Shown: positions 35,941 through 47,823 of the stretch, one piece after another | Layout of the letters: each line of letters begins with the position of its first letter | Numbering within the stretch: the first letter of the stretch is position 1 | Origin: Cryptomeria japonica | Taxonomy: Eukaryota > Streptophyta > Pinopsida > Cupressales > Cupressaceae | Assembly: GCF_030272615.1 (NCBI RefSeq) | Contig: NC_081406.1 | Location: forward strand, 476,310,900-476,374,899 | Length of the DNA: 64,000 bases | Direction of reading: 5' to 3' | Position numbers and translations under genes: made by a program | Notes under the pieces: generated by a model | The model's database searches: none | Told to the model about the DNA's origin: nothing | Seen by the model: only the letters and a program-made list of their open reading frames with translations

Positions 35941-36480
35941 TTGGAACTACCATATCAACCTTTTGACATCATTGATCATTCTAAGAAAACCAAGATTCAA
36001 TTGTCAGAGGTAGAATATTTGCAGACAAATCCTAACCAATTTGATAGACTGGCCAATTTTTTTAAGGAAAAAGAAATTCCTCAAGTTCTTGTGTCTTCCC
36101 AAAATAACTTAGTTGTTGTCCCATCCACCATGTCAAATAGGATTGAACCTTTCTATATTTCCCTTATTATTAATGGTTATAAACTTATAAATTGTTTTAT
36201 TGATTCTAGAGTTTTTGACAATGTAATGCCAACTAAGGTAGCTGATGTCTTAGGCCTTACCCTTACCAAAAATTTTGGTAAAAAAAATTCAATGGAAAAC
36301 AAGAAAGTCCCCTTGATTAGCCAAATCAAAGATGCCCAATTCGCTTTTTCCACCTTCCCAAATAAAAGAATCAAAATGAGTTTTTTGGTGGTTGATGTCC
36401 CAACCTCTTATGGTATACTTTTGCAAAGATATTTATACAAGGATGTTAGGGGTGAGATTAATATGCACTAGTCAGAAGCA
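35941..36480 (+). pseudogene. E7 gag end and aspartic protease
   Basis: The ORF has EPFYISLIINGYKLINCFID followed by SRVFDNVMP, a gypsy protease site in which Asp-Ser-Gly has become Asp-Ser-Arg near 36205. Later blocks are LGLTLTKNFG and the VVDVPTSYGILLQR end, matching VDIPPPYGMFISR of E5. A TAG near 36469 ends the frame. The Gly-to-Arg change at the active site should inactivate it. Confidence 0.8.
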
Positions 36481-36602
36481 AGGACACCAGTCAAGGGTGA
36501 AATATAGAATTTACTTCCTAAAAAGGAAGCAAAATACTCAGCAGTTAAATTGGATGATCTCATAGCTCAAATTCTCTTTTTGACATCTGGAATGGCACTT
36601 AC

Positions 36603-36911
36603 ATGCTACAAAAAAAGGAAGATTCAAGCTCTTCAAATGACTCAGACAATGAGAGTCTATCAACTGATGACTTTGTGCCAGTTTCCTCTTTTAGTGAGAC
36701 TCTGAGTTCACAACCTGCCAATTCAGATAGTGATAACCAAATATGGTTTATGGAAATTGATGGTAGTTGCACTTATGATAGCTCCAGTGCAGGAGTTGTT
36801 TTAATTTATCTACAAGGTGAAATTTTTCCTTACTCTTTCAATATTTAGTTTTCTAATACCAAAAATATGACTGAATATGAGTTATTATTGTTGGGTATTG
36901 ATGTGACATGT
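36603..36911 (+). pseudogene. E7 archaeal-type RNase H, N-terminal half
   Basis: After an Asp/Ser-rich linker comes IWFMEIDGSCTYDSSSAGVV, with the first catalytic Asp (near 36760). Then a TAG follows PYSFNI, and NMTEYELLLLGID carries the catalytic Glu. The frame runs straight into the E8 LTR at 36912. It has the same fold order as E5 and again precedes RT. Confidence 0.78.
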
Positions 36912-37315
36912 TGTAGCATTTTAAATTGTACTCCCTTAACTGAGTGATACAATTCCATGCTTAGGTTAGCACCCGCCTTAGTGTGTTTGCATCTTGCATT
37001 TAAATTCCCCCTTAAGAATTTAATTAATTAATTTGATTTAATTTAAGGTCTTATTTCATCTCTCTATACATCATAAAATTGGGCCCTTTACATTAAGTGT
37101 GCCCCTTTTATTTTATTTTCCCAATAAATCATTTCATCAAATACCCTAATTGTGTCCTATTTCGACCTTCAAGGCCTCATTTTGCATATCTAGACATCTC
37201 AAATTCCCATATACTCTTGGAATTTTCTCTAAAATCACAATATTTTGCTTCCCCAAAAATTTGGCAAAAATTTGGTTTGGTCATGTGTTCGAACAAATAG
37301 CTACCTACTTGATCC
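36912..37315 (+). repeat. E8: solo gypsy LTR, first part
   Basis: It starts TGTAGCATTTTAAATTG, close to the E10 LTR start (TGTAGCATCCTAAAATTG). The preceding five bases are CATGT and the five after the far end are CACGC (61583-61587). The differences are two C/T changes, so they are a decayed TSD. E9 cuts it at 37316. Confidence 0.75.
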
Positions 37316-38536
37316 TGTTAGGCCCAATATGGAAAGCTAATGTACTGAGAGGGGAGGGGTGAATCAGTACTTCAAATCCTTTTCCCAACAATATCTTTAC
37401 TATTATGCATAAACCAAAAACTACTGTAACATAACATAAAGCTAAAACAAATGAGTAAAAATCATACATGATTCACTCCATAACACATATTTTGGTTACG
37501 CAGAAACTCTTAGTTAGAGAGAAAAACTACGGTGGGGATGGCACCCACAACTTCAGTGGGGATGGCACCCACAACTTCACTACTACAATAATAAAGAGTG
37601 CTCGGTTAGAGCTACATATTTAGCTATTTCTGATAGCTTACTCTGTTAGGAGTAACAAGATATGTTAGATCTACCTTGCTAAAGGATTTTACAACACTAT
37701 ATATATGCTGCACCTCGTTAGAGGATTTACAATTTATAGACTTGATTAGAGTCTTTTACCCTATTAAAGGTTTCTCTTATAGCTTCAAAATATTACAATA
37801 AGACTTTACAAATATCTGCAACTTTACATCCAAAACGCTGTAGCAGATTCTATGTGCTCAAAATAAGATTACCTTTCCTATAGCATACCTCGACAACTCA
37901 TAAAGTAGCTCGGTAAACCCTTCTGTTTATTCTATTCCTTGACTATTCGCTGATAACCTTCTCAGTGATCTCTATGTCTTTGTAACAGTCATAATACTCT
38001 ATGATTTCTCATGTATCACATAAGTCTTGCTTCATACACATATGCACACACATTTCTCACATTCAAACATGTTTTTAACCCTAAATTCATGCTTTTTAAA
38101 TAGACTTCTTATGTCAGTGATCTGATTCATTGCTTCGATCTTACAAACATGATTTCTCGAATAAATAACCATGCAAAATATTTCATTGGTTAGATGACCT
38201 CAAAATTATACAAAATCTGTATGTGCAATTTCCAATGTGATAACGGTTATGTGTGCCTCAATATTGTAACATGTTTTCATATGTGTGTCCAAGTTCAATG
38301 AATCTGGTAACACGTTTCACTCAGTGTATATCAACTCGGTGTATTATCTTTACTACTTGGTAGACATGAAATAACACTCGGTAGACAGCTCAGTGTATAC
38401 TGGCCTTTGTGACTGTTTTCCTTCTGTAACCGACTAGGTTGTTCATACCGACTAAATATTTCGATAGTGGTAACCGACTAGAGTATATAGAATGACTTTG
38501 TATATAAAACTAATGGCAATTTGATAAGTAGTAACA
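37316..38536 (-). repeat. E9 3' LTR
   Basis: It starts on the minus strand TGTTACTACTTATC at 38536 and ends ...ATATTGGGCCTAACA at 37316. It carries a 24-bp tandem duplication (37532-37579, GTGGGGATGGCACCC...) that is single in the partner LTR. Several CTCGGTGTA-type repeats lie at 38318-38400. Confidence 0.93.
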
Positions 38537-38932
38537 ATCTCCCCTTTTGACATTAGTTGAGATGTTTGACAAAACTACTTTCAAAGTCATTACTCAAAAA
38601 TCTGTATACTTTACAAAATTTGACTAAACATGCAGTATATACATTAGTCATTGAAATAGTATAATCAAATATACTCCCCTTATCAATATGTTGTACAAAA
38701 CTCTGTAATCACTATTCTTTCCTCTATTCATTGCTCGGTTCACTGCTCTTGGATACTCTACATATTCTACTCATTCTCTGCTCGGTATACTCCCCCTGTA
38801 TACTACACTTCGGTTGTTTGATACTTTGAATACTATACACTCTTGATGATATACTCTGATATACTCGCCCTTTTTGACAAACATCAAAATTTAGTTACCA
38901 TTGGGAGGTGGCAATTGATCAAAAATGGATTT
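38537..38932 (-). promoter_or_regulatory. E9 polypurine tract and 3' untranslated region
   Basis: The tract beside the LTR reads AAAAGGGGAGAT on the minus strand (38537-38548). Weaker purine runs lie near 38672, 38790 and 38865. No ORF lies between the accessory ORF stop and the LTR. Confidence 0.7.
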
Positions 38933-41216
38933 TTACTTTGTCTTGGCTTCAGTGAGAGCGACAGAGAGTGCATCCTTTACACTGTCCATTAAAGAATTAT
39001 GTGCATTAATATTAGCCAATAATGAAATTAAGCCATCTAAAGTGCTTCCCTCTTGTGTAGTAGAGAGATAAGTGGCTCGGTTTAGCTGTTCTTGAATGGA
39101 TGAAAGATGAGGAAGGAATAATGTTTGAAGTGTCATTATGTCCATCTCGATCTTGTGTTCTTCATTCCTCAGTTCCAATTGTTGAGCCATGAGCTGTTGT
39201 AGCTTAGTATAAAAATTCTGAACTGAATTGGGCTTGGGGGTCAACTTATTTGAGAGATCGGTGATCTCTTTCTCAATTGCTTTTGTTTTATTCTTAATGT
39301 CCTTAAGAAATAAAGAAAATGTGCAGAGTTTTTGAAATAATGAAAGAATGTTCTTGAGTTGAGGGGACAACTCAGCAATAAATTTGACAAGTTTTACCTT
39401 GCCAACAGAAATGGATTTCTGTACTTCCTCTATCATTTTAGTAGTTAGCTCCTTGTCTTTTAGTTTGCTCAAGTATTCAGATGCATCTACTCCAGATGTC
39501 TCAATCTGATTTAGGAGTTCATCCAATTGAATATGGATGGCTGCATCGGTTGATACTGTAGCTGAAGGTAGCATATCTGATAGTAAGGTCTTTACCTTCT
39601 GAAGTACTTTATTCCTCTTTTGTATGGCCAGTTGCTTCTCATGTTCGGCCTTTTCTTTGCACAGTTCACCGAATTCATTGAGTGTTTGCCCTTTCAATTT
39701 GGAGATGTCTACATTGGGCAACACTATCGGTTTTGATAAATAAATTTTGAAACTATGCTTTTTCAACTTCTTTTCTTTACCTTTCACTAGGTGAACCACT
39801 ACAATAGCTTGAGAGGCTTGAGAACCCTCGGTAGGTTGCTTGGTAGAGACAACACTTTTGTTGGTTTCTTTAGCCTTGGTAGTGTCCTTCGGTGTCTCAG
39901 TGCTTGGTGTCTCAGCCGTAACATTTTCCATGCTAGAAGGTGCTTGAGAGGTCTGTTCTTGTGAAGTACCTTCTGCTATAGACTTTTGACCTTTGGTGCC
40001 TTCACCTGTAGCCTGAGGAGCTTCGGTTTTAGCAGGTTGATTGATCGGTGGGTAAGGCTGAACTTGTTCCAAAACAGATTCACTGGAGACAAGTTTTGCA
40101 TAAGCATTGCCTTCTATCATTTCTTGTTCAGGTGCCTCTGCATCCATGATATCTTCATCTATTTGAATGGTGTCAGTAGGGTCTTGCTTGGTGACAGCAG
40201 GCTCTTGGTCGGTGACATTGACTATTTCCACTGTAGATTGTTCACCAGCATTCTTTCCTTGAAAGATGGTCTTCCATTGCTCTTTTGTTTCCTTCTCCAC
40301 TTTTATATACAAGACATTCATCAATTTCAAGGCCTTTTGTTTTACTATAAATTGAGTTTGGCTATTTGTCAGATGTTCTTTTATTTCATCAACCGACATA
40401 TCAAGAAAGAGATGCACCAAAATTCTTTCTCTGATTTGTTTCTCCGAGTCTAGGGCATATTGCCATCTGGTTTGGATATGTGCATATAATTCCTTAGGAA
40501 TAGAATTACATACTTCTAATGGGACCACTCATAATTTGAGAAGTGTGCAAATGACAGCTTCTTCAATTTGCCTCTTTTCATCAGCAGATCTAGATTCATA
40601 TTTGACAAATCTGAATCCACCAAATCCACCATATTCCTTTAGATTATTACAAAAAATTTCTACACTATGTACATCTACCTTCTTGCTTTTCACAATCTAA
40701 AATTTATTTGCATCTTCATATTCTATATCACTTGACTCTTTTGACAAAATGAGTCTTCGAGTAGATTTCTTGTAAGTTCTAGTTACCTTAGGAATGGCAA
40801 CAGTCTTTTGTTTCTTACTCGGTGATGCAGCAGATGCCCTTATGTTAGGTCTCTTTGTTGGAGGGGTCGGTAGGGCCATTGAAGTGTCTTGTTTCTTTCT
40901 CTTCAACACTTTTCCCTCAGGCAATTTGGTGCTAAGTGTTATGGCTGCTTCTTGGGCTTCTATCTCCTCTTCGGTGATGGCTAGAACTCCTTTGATAGGT
41001 GTGGAGGAAGACTCTTCTCCAAATTTCTCAGCTAATGCCTTAATCATCTTTGTAGCTTTTCTTGTAGCCTTAGGTACTACAATGCTCATTTTTACTTTTT
41101 CCTTCACCTCTTCATAGGTTCCATACCTTAGCTCGGTAGTATGCCTTGGAAATGATAGATAGGCATGAATTTGTTGTTGTGTGATATCAAAATCAATCTC
41201 GTAACCCATAGGTGAC
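38933..41216 (-). pseudogene. E9 accessory ORF, C-terminal part
   Basis: This continues the ORF of 50077-49044 across E10, in phase. It begins with PMGYEIDFDITQQQIHAYLS at the insertion point. A basic region follows (KRPNIRASAASPSKKQK, YKKSTRRL near 40870-40750), probably a nuclear localisation signal. A TAG near 40697 and a TGA near 40529 break it. The last 531 codons are open: KELYAHIQTRWQYALDSEKQ, aligning with KWRIAIEKE in E1, then a Thr/Gln/Ser-rich linker of about 170 residues, then long helices to 38933. I see no membrane segment. The function is unknown. Confidence 0.75.
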
Positions 41217-41390
41217 TGTAGCATCCTAAAATTGTGACACTTGCAATTTCGACTGCATTTGGGTCTTCAATATGGTGATGCAACACGGAACCTGAATGGA
41301 GACCCCGAAACTTGTTCATGACATCAAAAACTGCATTTTTCAGCACCTTGGCCTGATCCTCCTTGCACCCTGCTGTCCCTGGAGGTGGGA

Positions 41391-41480
41391 CCATGGTGCC
41401 CAGTGCCCTGGTCCTTCAGAACTAGGGCGCTCAGCGCCTTGGTCCCCCAAGACCATGGTGCCCAGTGCCCTGGTCCCTGG
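41391..41480 (+). repeat. GC-rich repeats upstream of the E10 TATA box
   Basis: Three copies of about 33 bp carry GGTGCCCAGTGCCCTGGTCC. The middle one contains the palindrome GGCGCT-C-AGCGCC (41426-41438). The same units occur in the 3' LTR (about 47998-48090). Related blocks lie in the E8 LTR near 61090-61130 and 61208-61235. Confidence 0.8.
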
Positions 41481-41599
41481 CCCTATTTTGGGCCCGGTCT
41501 CTTTTGGGGCTTCGGGTCTTTAAGTTTGCAAATTGGAAAATAATATTTCCTGGTCGGCCTAAGGTCAGGAAAATTAGTCTTTCAACCCTAATTGACAAG

Positions 41600-41606
41600 T
41601 ATATAA
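41600..41606 (+). promoter_or_regulatory. TATA box of the E10 5' LTR
   Basis: TATATAA in a TATATAAACTACA context, 383 bases from the LTR start and about 120 bases after the GC-rich repeats. The same sequence is kept in the 3' LTR at about 48207-48213. Transcription should start some 30 bases downstream. Confidence 0.6.
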
Positions 41607-42460
41607 ACTACATTTCCTCTCCCATTTGAGAGGGACATAGATGGAAAAAAGGCGGAAACGATATTCAAGTATTCAAGCATTCAAGCATTCCTTCAAGCAA
41701 TTGATCATTCTAAGTCTCCATTCAAGGCTAATTGTTGCATTCAAGACAAGGATTCAATCATTGAAGAGGAGATCACATACAACATACAACATACTACATA
41801 CATTACACCTTTGCATGTAAGAATACATTCTTACAACAAGGTATCAGTACTTGTTTACATTACAAACATTTACATTTACAGCATTCTCATTTCTTGGTTA
41901 ATTCCAAAACTGGGGTTTGACCTAAAGGCAAACCCCTCATCCCTAACCCCCCAATCGTCCTCTCTTTTTTGTGTGTAGGTTGCAGGTACGCGGCTGTAAT
42001 TGAAGATCTGGAATCCTTGTGCAGAGATGAACAGATCCCCCTTCGTTTCGCGGATTTTTTGGAGGATTGTGTGCATGTCGGGCGCCATCGTCCCGTCAAC
42101 TTTCACTCAAATTTGTAGAACAGCACCGTCTTGACATTTTACTGCTAATTCCAGGTCCGTAGCTTTATCTCATATCCCTATCTCTGTTTATAAGCGAATC
42201 TTTCCTACTTTACATGCATTCCTAGTTCAATCTTTCTATCTACATTCTTTACAAAAGAGGGTATTCTTGATGTCACAACCCTTGAAACTCATATAGAATC
42301 CAATCTTTCATTGCGTGGGATTGGATCTTGTGGGTTTCAACCCTTCTTTTGAATGTAAATTCTCTCCTAAGTGAAAACCATCAACCCTAGTGACTCCCCC
42401 TTCTCTCTCCTTGGAGTTGGGGAGGGGAAAACGACTAGGGTTCGATTTTTCCGCTTTATA

Positions 42461-43639
42461 TTTTGGTGAACCCGACGTGAACATCCTCATTCTGATTATT
42501 CATGGTTAGATCTGAAAATTTTGTTTCCTTAATTATATTTCCATGTTTGATCTTTTGCAAATTTTAGAGGTTGATTGCATAAAAACCCTAAAATTTACTT
42601 TTTAGTAATTAAACTTGTGAAATGTTTAATTGTTAATGCTTGTTTCAGATCTACCCTTCTATTGCAAATTGTCAATTCATATTTGTGATTTAATTCTGAA
42701 AATTAAGTGGTTAAATGTCAAAACCCTAATTTTTAAGACCTTCTTGATTCAACCTTTGACTGATAATTTCACTAATCAAAACACCTCCAAATCGGCTGTA
42801 ACTTTGGATTCCACAATAAAATCACAATATCTTTCATCCCTAAAAATTTGGAAAAAAGTTGCGAGGACCGTGTGCACCCCGAGCGCCATCGTCCCCGACA
42901 TTTTTTCTGAAATTTCGGGAGCTAGATCTTACTGTATTTTTCTGCTAAAATCCAGAATTTTGGCTGATTTTATAAATTTTAACATCTTCAAAATTAAAGT
43001 CAAAGTTGGTCTAGCGATTGCTTGGATTGAGGCTTCTAATCATTCAAAAATTGTTGAAATTAAAATTCATATCAAAATTGTGTTTCTTACAGTCCTAAAT
43101 CTGAAAAGTGTGTTGGCATTCATTCGAAATTTCAGTGTTTTATTCAAATTTTTACAATTTGTGACTTTTGAAATTAAGTGTTTAATTGCATCAACCTTGA
43201 TTTCCACTTTCAAATTCGAATTTTGCATGAAATCGAGTCAATTTTTAAATTTCAACACTTGCATTGCTTTCAGTATTCCTTCTAAAATCATAAAATTCAA
43301 AATTTCAATTTCCCTCTCTTTTTCAAAATTTAAATTTTGCATTTTTCAACAATCTTGGTAGGGTTCAATTTTGAGATTGCAACTTTAATTTGGCCTATCT
43401 ACAGATTGTAAAATCACTCAATTTTTTCAGATTAGCTTTAAAATCATCATAACTTTCATCCCTGAAAATTTTGAAAAAAGTTGCGAGGACCGTGTGCACT
43501 CCGTTCGCCACGGTCCCAGACATTTTTTCCGAAATTTTGGGAGATTGTCCTGATTGCATTTAACAGCTTAAATCTAGGAGATTGGCTGATTCTATTGAAA
43601 TTTGCTACCTCTAAAATTCAAAATCTCTCTCTTTAGTGC
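42461..43639 (+). other. E10 leader with primer site and repeated hairpins
   Basis: A candidate primer site TGGTGAACCCGACGTGAAC (about 42464) follows the LTR; I did not match it to a tRNA. Two copies of an 80-bp block with a GGACCGTG...CACGGTCC hairpin lie at 42843-42915 and 43466-43545. An ORF of 243 codons (42630-43361) is rich in Lys, Ile and Phe and looks like chance reading of A/T-rich leader. Confidence 0.6.
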
Positions 43640-46600
43640 ATGAGTTTTACAACAATAAGTCCTACTTACACTATTCCCGTTAGACAAAGCCTTAGAATTA
43701 AGTCTTTCCAAGGTTTAATTACTGAGGAGATGGAACCTAATTTGAATGGCCTTTTTAACGAGGACATGGGTAATTCCTCTAATCCTCTTAATGATGAAGA
43801 AGCTCTCCATGAGGTTTCTGTAGAACAACTTTCAAAATTGGATAACCAATTTGATGATTTTCGACAATGGATGTCTCAAGAATACCCCGATAGTCAAGCT
43901 CTTTCATTAATTGAGGGTCTAAAACGTATGGTTCAAAGTGATAAGAATGGAATTGATATTTTGCGTGGTATTGCACACATTGTGGATTCGAATGTGATGC
44001 CTATGAAGAGTTGTGCTGAAACTTTGGGTTATACACAACCTCCTACTCAAGTTAATCATTCTATTCCTTTGACAACTTCTATTGCTAGTATACCTACTTT
44101 TACATCAAACATAATGACTACTTCAACACAAGACATTCCTCCTATGATCACCAGTCATGGGGGAAATCCCTCTTCTTCAATCAACCCTCTTCCTTCATTC
44201 AATCCAACTTCTTCATTCATTCCTTCAATGAGTGTCCCTATTATATCACCACAAATGAACATGACGCAAGGGGGCAATTCGTTTAATCATTCCATTCCTC
44301 CTTGTAGTGTTCCTCCTGTCCAATCATCTCCTATGACTAACTATCATAGTGTCCCACCACCTTACTCTCTACCTTCTTTCAATAACATAACACCTCCATC
44401 ACAATCTAACACGTCTAATATGAACTCTTCGACTGAAGCGACCATTAACAATCTTGCACAAACTGTCTCTTCTTTATAGCAACAAATTGCCTCTATGAAT
44501 CAATCTAAGTTTAGTGTGCCCACATTTGATGTTGCGAGCCCACTTTCTCTTGACATTGTTCGAGCTATCCCCCCTAAACATGTTGAAATTCCGCATTTGG
44601 AGCTTTATAATGGTAAGGGTGATCCTCTAACACATGTTAAGACCTTTCAAACAATATGTACCGATTTTTCTTATGACCAAAGGTTGCTTGCAAAACTGTT
44701 TACTAGAACATTAAGAGATAAAGCCCTACAATGGTATTGCTCATTGCCTTCCTATTCTATTACATCTTTCGAACAACTTGCAAATGCTTTTATTCAACAA
44801 TTTCAAAACAATATAAGTCCTAAAGTTACTTTGATTGATTTAATGCATTGTAAACAAGGTGTTAAAGAAAAAGTGACTGATTTCATTGGTAGATATAAGC
44901 ATTTGTATGCTCAAATTTCTTTTCCAGTGCCTGACAATGATATTCAAAGAATCTTTATTTCTAATTTACAAAAAGACATTAGAGAAAAACTTCTGTTTTC
45001 TGAGTTTACTTCTTTCCAACAGTTGTGCGCAACTCTTCACAATTATCAACTGACTGTGAGTCAAATGGAACAAGCAAATCCTATGGCTCTGAGTGATAAG
45101 GGTGATAGTAGTCAACAACCATTTGGGAAGTTTAAACCGAACAGAGAGTCCATTAAATTCAATGAAAACATCATCAACAACAATGTGAATGCGGCATCAG
45201 GTGTGCCTCCTATTTCTAAGTTTTTCAAGAAAGAAAGAAAGTTTACTCCTTTGAATGAATCATTGCATAGTATTATGAATAAGTTATTGGAACAAAATGT
45301 TCTTACTCTTCCTCCTATAAGGCAAATAGATCCTGCAAAGATTAACTCACCCTATTTTGATAACAAATCTTTTTGTCAATTTCATCGTCAACCTGGGCAT
45401 GATACTGAAAAATGTTTTGCTTTAAAGGGTAAAATTCAAGATTTGATTGATAATAATACTATCTCTATTTCTGGAGTGAATGATAAAGGCAACACATCTG
45501 TAGCTCCTCCTAACCAAAATCTTAATATTTTTACTGATCCATTGCCTTCTCATACCTCTAATGCGATTGATACTAATGATTCCTCTGTCTCACCTGATGA
45601 TCTTGTGTCTATGACTCCGAATGTGATTAACTTTGTAGAGCAGCAGAAAATCCCTAAAGAACTTTCCATCACCTTTGATTCTAGTGAAACTATCAGGGCA
45701 CCTGATGGTCCTTTATATATAGTTGCAAAAGTCAAGAATACACCTTGCCGTGGAGTGCTTATTGATCCTTCTTGTATGGTTAATATCATTACTGAAGAAT
45801 TTCTTTTTACTTTGCAATTGAATCAAGTGATCTATGATGAAACAAATGTGATTGTGAAATTATTTGATGCATTTTCTTCTCCTGCAATTGGTTCTATTAC
45901 ATTACCTATTGAGGTCCATAACAAATTCCTTGATGTGGACTTTGCTATTATTCCATCATCCGAACAATTTCATGTGAAGCTAGGCTATCCTTGGCTATCT
46001 TCCATGAAAGCTATTGCTTCTCCTATTCACAAGTGTTTGAAATTTCCCCATAATGGTGAAGTTGTTACTGTCAATCATAGTCTCTTTAAACCAGCTGAAA
46101 GAACTTCTAGTGTTCCTATTGATTACTTTTGGCCTAAACAATTCCAATCTCTTCCACTGCGAAGTGATCATCTTTTCAAATCTTATCAAAAGTGGAAAAA
46201 AGATATGATCCTATCTCTAAGTGAACCTAGAACACCCAAACTTGATATTCCTATCGTTCTTGAGAAGGAAGTTCTTCCTTTGAAAGATAAAACTAATGTC
46301 TTTCCTCAAGAAGATTCCCAACCCATCCCTATGGATGTGACTATGCCTATATCTAATAAACTTCCTCAAAGTAGACCTATACCTCCTCGTCATGAGGGGC
46401 TTGGTCTCCTTCCTTAACCAAATATTCCTCCCTTATATGGAGCAGTTCCTCCTCCTTCCTCTTATGGAGAGAAGAGGCCTTCCTCTTCTCCTATTATTCA
46501 ACCTAAGAGACCACAACCTAAACACCCAAATGATAAGGATGAGAACATTCCTCCTCCTCAATCTCCTCAGCTTCCTACTAAGACTAGATGAAATCATTCT

Positions 46601-47038
46601 GCACGTGAACGCCGACGAAAGCATCTTCGTAGAGCTCAGGTAGCTGCTTCTCAAACTTTGCAATCCCCAAAAACACCTTCAGCCAATATTATTCCATTTT
46701 CTCCTCAGCCGAAAAATGAGCCAAAATCTCCTAAACATAAGATGCATGATGGTCTTGATCCTGTGCAAGTTAAAGATCCTATTTTTATAAATCTTGATGA
46801 TGACATAGATGAAAATGTTATTCATGATGAAAATGTTACTCCTGTTCATTCTGATAGTGAATATGAATATGTTGATGTTGATAACCATCTATCTAAAGAA
46901 TTTTCTAAAGCACTTATCCTAGCTCCTAGACAAGAACACCATGGCTTGGGATATGAACATAGCCCTTGTTTGGATCTTGTGATAGCTCCATCTACTGTGT
47001 TGGATGTTCCTCCTCTAGCGTGTTTCCTACCTTCCTGA
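43640..47038 (+). pseudogene. gag: E10 gag-protease, one frame with three stops
   Basis: ATG 43640 (MSFTTISPTY) opens 1,132 codons in a single phase to TGA 47036-47038. Internal stops are TAG 44477, TAA 46415 and TGA near 46588, each one C-to-T change from CAG, CAA or CGA. Residues 60-280 are Ser/Pro/Asn-rich. The gypsy Gag core runs from about 320 to 475 (LYNGKGDPLTHVKTF, ALQWYCSLPSYSI). A knuckle-like CQFHRQPGHDTEKC lies near 45380. The protease region has VLIDPSCMVNII near 45760 and LGYPWLSS near 45990; Asp-Pro-Ser replaces Asp-Ser/Thr-Gly, so activity is doubtful. The acidic tail follows (INLDDDIDENV). Confidence 0.85.
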
Positions 47039-47823
47039 AATATCAATTAGCAAGATCGGGGGGTAGATGACGTGCTAGACTAGTTCATTAGCATAGCAGA
47101 TTCTCTCCTCCTCTCTTTTGTCACTTCTTCTATGTGTTACTCTCATTCTTCTATTTGTTGTCCTTAGTGTTGTCTACTTGAGGACGATGCAAAACATTGA
47201 GATCTCTTTTGGTCTCTCTCATGTTGACTCAAAAGACACATGTGTTCCCTTCTTCTAGGTGACCTTCCTTGATTGGGGAATGAAGAACAATTATGCATAC
47301 ATACATATGATATACATGAATTATCATACAACATACTGACCCCGAGGAAAGAGAAGTCACCTTGTGCTTTGTGTTTTGTGTCTATTATCCTTGGGCTTAT
47401 CTCACACTTGGGGGCTAAATCCTTGCGATAACGTGCTCCTTTCTCATTTCTTATATGTATCACTACCTTAAAGCAATCACCCCCAGTGAGGCATGTGCGA
47501 TCGCTTTAACGTAGGGGGGCATACATCCCGCTCATATCTTTTCAAGATACTTGAAAATTTCTTGACAAATTTAGCTTTGCCTTGAAAATTTTTGATATCT
47601 TTCTTGCATGATTCATAGTGAGGGAACCTTACTACTGACAGTCATGGTTCTCCCTCGTGATCTTCCCTTTTACTTTGTCAATCGAAGTCGTAAGATCCTT
47701 AGTCCACTGGGGGCTTGGTGTATCTTGCCTCCTTGACGTGGTGAAAGCTTTTCAATGTTGTTTCCTTGTACTTTACCGGAAGTATGAGTGTACGCTTATA
47801 CTCTCGCTAAAGTGGGGGCTAAA
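47039..47823 (+). promoter_or_regulatory. E10 3' untranslated region and polypurine tract
   Basis: These 785 bases carry no supported ORF. Runs of GGGGGC type lie near 47408, 47514 and 47709. The last (AAGTGGGGGCT, about 47810-47820) lies three bases from the LTR and is the probable plus-strand primer. Confidence 0.65.

Larger units (their letters stand above)
41217..42460 (+). repeat. E10 5' LTR
   Basis: It starts TGTAGCATCC and ends ...CCGCTTTATA; the partner ends TTTACA, so the last C has mutated to T. It holds GC-rich repeats (41391-41480), a TATA box (41600) and an 8-bp tandem repeat ATTCAAGC (41662-41689). It also holds a GTAAGAAT/ATTCTTAC palindrome (41817-41834) that is deleted in the 3' LTR. 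Confidence 0.93.

Noticed and set aside
42630-43361. Plus-strand ORF of 243 codons in the E10 leader
   Set aside because: Lys/Ile/Phe-rich, no motif, and it spans one of the repeated hairpin blocks; most likely an open stretch in A/T-rich leader.
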